Below, piece by piece: positions 63,074 through 64,000 of a stretch of 64,000 bases of DNA; positions within the stretch are counted from its first letter, which is position 1; every line of letters starts with the position of its first letter. The stretch is from Symbiodinium natans. Lineage: Eukaryota > Sar > Dinophyceae > Suessiales > Symbiodiniaceae. Both the position numbers and the translations under genes were made by a program. The stretch is taken from assembly GCA_905221605.1 (NCBI GenBank), contig CAJNDS010000265.1:62001-126000 (forward strand). The letters are read 5' to 3'. The notes beneath the pieces were generated by a model. The model made no database searches. It saw only the letters and a program-made list of their open reading frames with translations, and had not been told where the DNA came from.

Positions 63074-63119
63074 TAGGGTTTAGGGGTTAGGGTTTAGGGT
63101 TTAGGGTTTAGGGGTTAGG
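63074..63119 (+). repeat. Short TTTAGGG tract inside a retroelement
   Basis: Six TTTAGGG or TTAGGGG units. The minus-strand RNase H frame runs into it and ends there. Confidence 0.9.
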
Positions 63120-64000
63120 GCAGGGGGGATGGCATAAGCAGCAATACTACCTTCATAAACATGCCGAAGGAAAGCGTTGCTGTCCATTCCAACTGCTCTT
63201 TGCAACAAGTGCTTGGTTTGTACTGTTTGTGCTTTGGGCGCGCGTGCAAGGTGACTACTAAATAGCTCCCTGGCTTCAAGCAACGTTGGGAGGGGTGGGT
63301 GAGTAGGGCTGTGACATGTAAGGAGGCGCAAAAGCGTGTAATGCGCACCTTTCATGTCGATTTCAATTGCGTTCGGTCCGATGGCCAAGAAACGTGTTGG
63401 CCTTTTACTCGTTTGCCAGTGCCGTATGGCATAATATCTACCCTGTGGGTGCAAAGATGGCCTTCGATACTGGACCAGCCCTGGCCACGTTGTATCAAGC
63501 TCGGGGGGAGGCTTGATCCGATTGTAGAGGCAAAACCGCAAAAGCAGTTCCGGATTCCAAAGTGGGGGGGCCTCAAGAGAAATAGTTTCAGCTCCGGAAT
63601 GCAAGTCCTGTATAGCTTGCAGGTGCCATTGCTTGGAAGGCAACAGAATTGGCGGAAAGCACTCAGTGTTTATTTGCATATGAGGCTGACCCTCACCCGA
63701 GTCAAAGAAGACATCTTCATGAAGGGGTGCTTCGTAGCGGAGACTGTTAGCAGCGATTCCTGCCAGGTGATCAGCGACTTTGTTGCCGACGCGAGGGACG
63801 TATGACCAATGCACTGTAATGGGTGTGTGCGTTAACTTTTGCCACATGTTGTCCAGTTTTCGCACTAGGTCTTTCCTATGTAGTCTCAAGGCACCAGCAA
63901 AGTGCTTTACAATGTTGATGCAGTCGCCCTGAAGGATAACCTCCCTAATTTGATTGCTAGCAGCTAGAGATAATGCCTTGTCTAACGTTGCGTCAGCGGC
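63101..64000 (-). CDS. Retroelement RNase H domain, cut by the window edge
   Basis: An open frame of 299 codons, continuous to the right edge. Residues 1-110 carry the end of an RNase H fold: ILQGDCINIVKHF, with the Asp of the second acidic motif, and VHWSYVPRVGNKVADHLAG, which matches the WxxVPRxxNxxADxLA end of RNase H domains in LINE-type polyproteins. The domain removes RNA from RNA-DNA hybrids during reverse transcription. The following 180 residues are not recognised. The last residues, ALTPKP, are encoded by telomere-type repeat, so the original C-terminus is lost. Confidence 0.65.
   Translation of the reverse strand, partial: AADATLDKALSLAASNQIREVILQGDCINIVKHFAGALRLHRKDLVRKLDNMWQKLTHTPITVHWSYVPRVGNKVADHLAGIAANSLRYEAPLHEDVFFDSGEGQPHMQINTECFPPILLPSKQWHLQAIQDLHSGAETISLEAPPLWNPELLLRFCLYNRIKPPPELDTTWPGLVQYRRPSLHPQGRYYAIRHWQTSKRPTRFLAIGPNAIEIDMKGAHYTLLRLLTCHSPTHPPLPTLLEARELFSSHLARAPKAQTVQTKHLLQRAVGMDSNAFLRHVYEGSIAAYAIPPALTPKP

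Overview
The window looks like nuclear DNA of a dinoflagellate, possibly of the Symbiodiniaceae or a relative. The clues are many interstitial arrays of the TTTAGGG telomere heptamer on both strands, a copia polyprotein with an extra domain after RNase H, an 11-nt match to the 3' end of the dinoflagellate spliced leader inside the LTR, long intronless ORF blocks, and very repeat-rich intergenic DNA. This assignment is an inference; no rRNA, plastid or other diagnostic gene is present, and no tRNA gene was recognised by eye.

Region 1-26.2 kb is gene-poor. It holds interstitial telomeric arrays (heptamer TTTAGGG, a long octamer TTTTAGGG array and drifted variants), (CA)n, an (ATAAT)n array, a GC-rich inverted array at 9.3-9.8 kb, and a 114-bp minisatellite whose three minus-strand frames are all open. 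Recognisable coding is limited to a minus-strand PARP catalytic exon (2.2-3.3 kb), a possible TPR-like exon upstream of it, and a minus-strand exon with a double-stranded-RNA-binding domain (21.9-22.4 kb).

Region 26.3-35.1 kb is a copia-type retrotransposon: Gag plus protease, then integrase, reverse transcriptase, RNase H and a C-terminal domain that resembles a methyltransferase fold. It has a polypurine tract and a 3' LTR but no 5' LTR. A nearly identical LTR lies inverted at 54.4-55.0 kb, and directly beside it is a sequence that fits an initiator-tRNA primer binding site. Together they suggest a 5' LTR separated from its element by an inversion.

Region 35.1-54.4 kb lies between these inverted LTRs. 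It contains a pogo/Tigger-like DDE transposase with a 14-bp inverted repeat on each side (38.1-40.2 kb). It also contains a 10.7-kb same-strand intronless block of six ORFs (41.1-51.9 kb), several of them overlapping or abutting. The block encodes two alpha/beta-hydrolase-like proteins, a DXD-bearing protein split by a frame change and a stop, a small ORF, and an 1802-residue protein with a UPF1-like superfamily 1 helicase. Decayed fragments of the first ORF follow at 51.9-53.6 kb. This block is the best candidate for an undescribed mobile or virus-derived system.

Region 55-64 kb holds microsatellites, short duplications, a 347-codon open exon of unknown function, and minus-strand hypothetical ORFs. 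It ends in the RNase H domain of a retroelement cut by the right window edge and broken internally by a telomere-type repeat.
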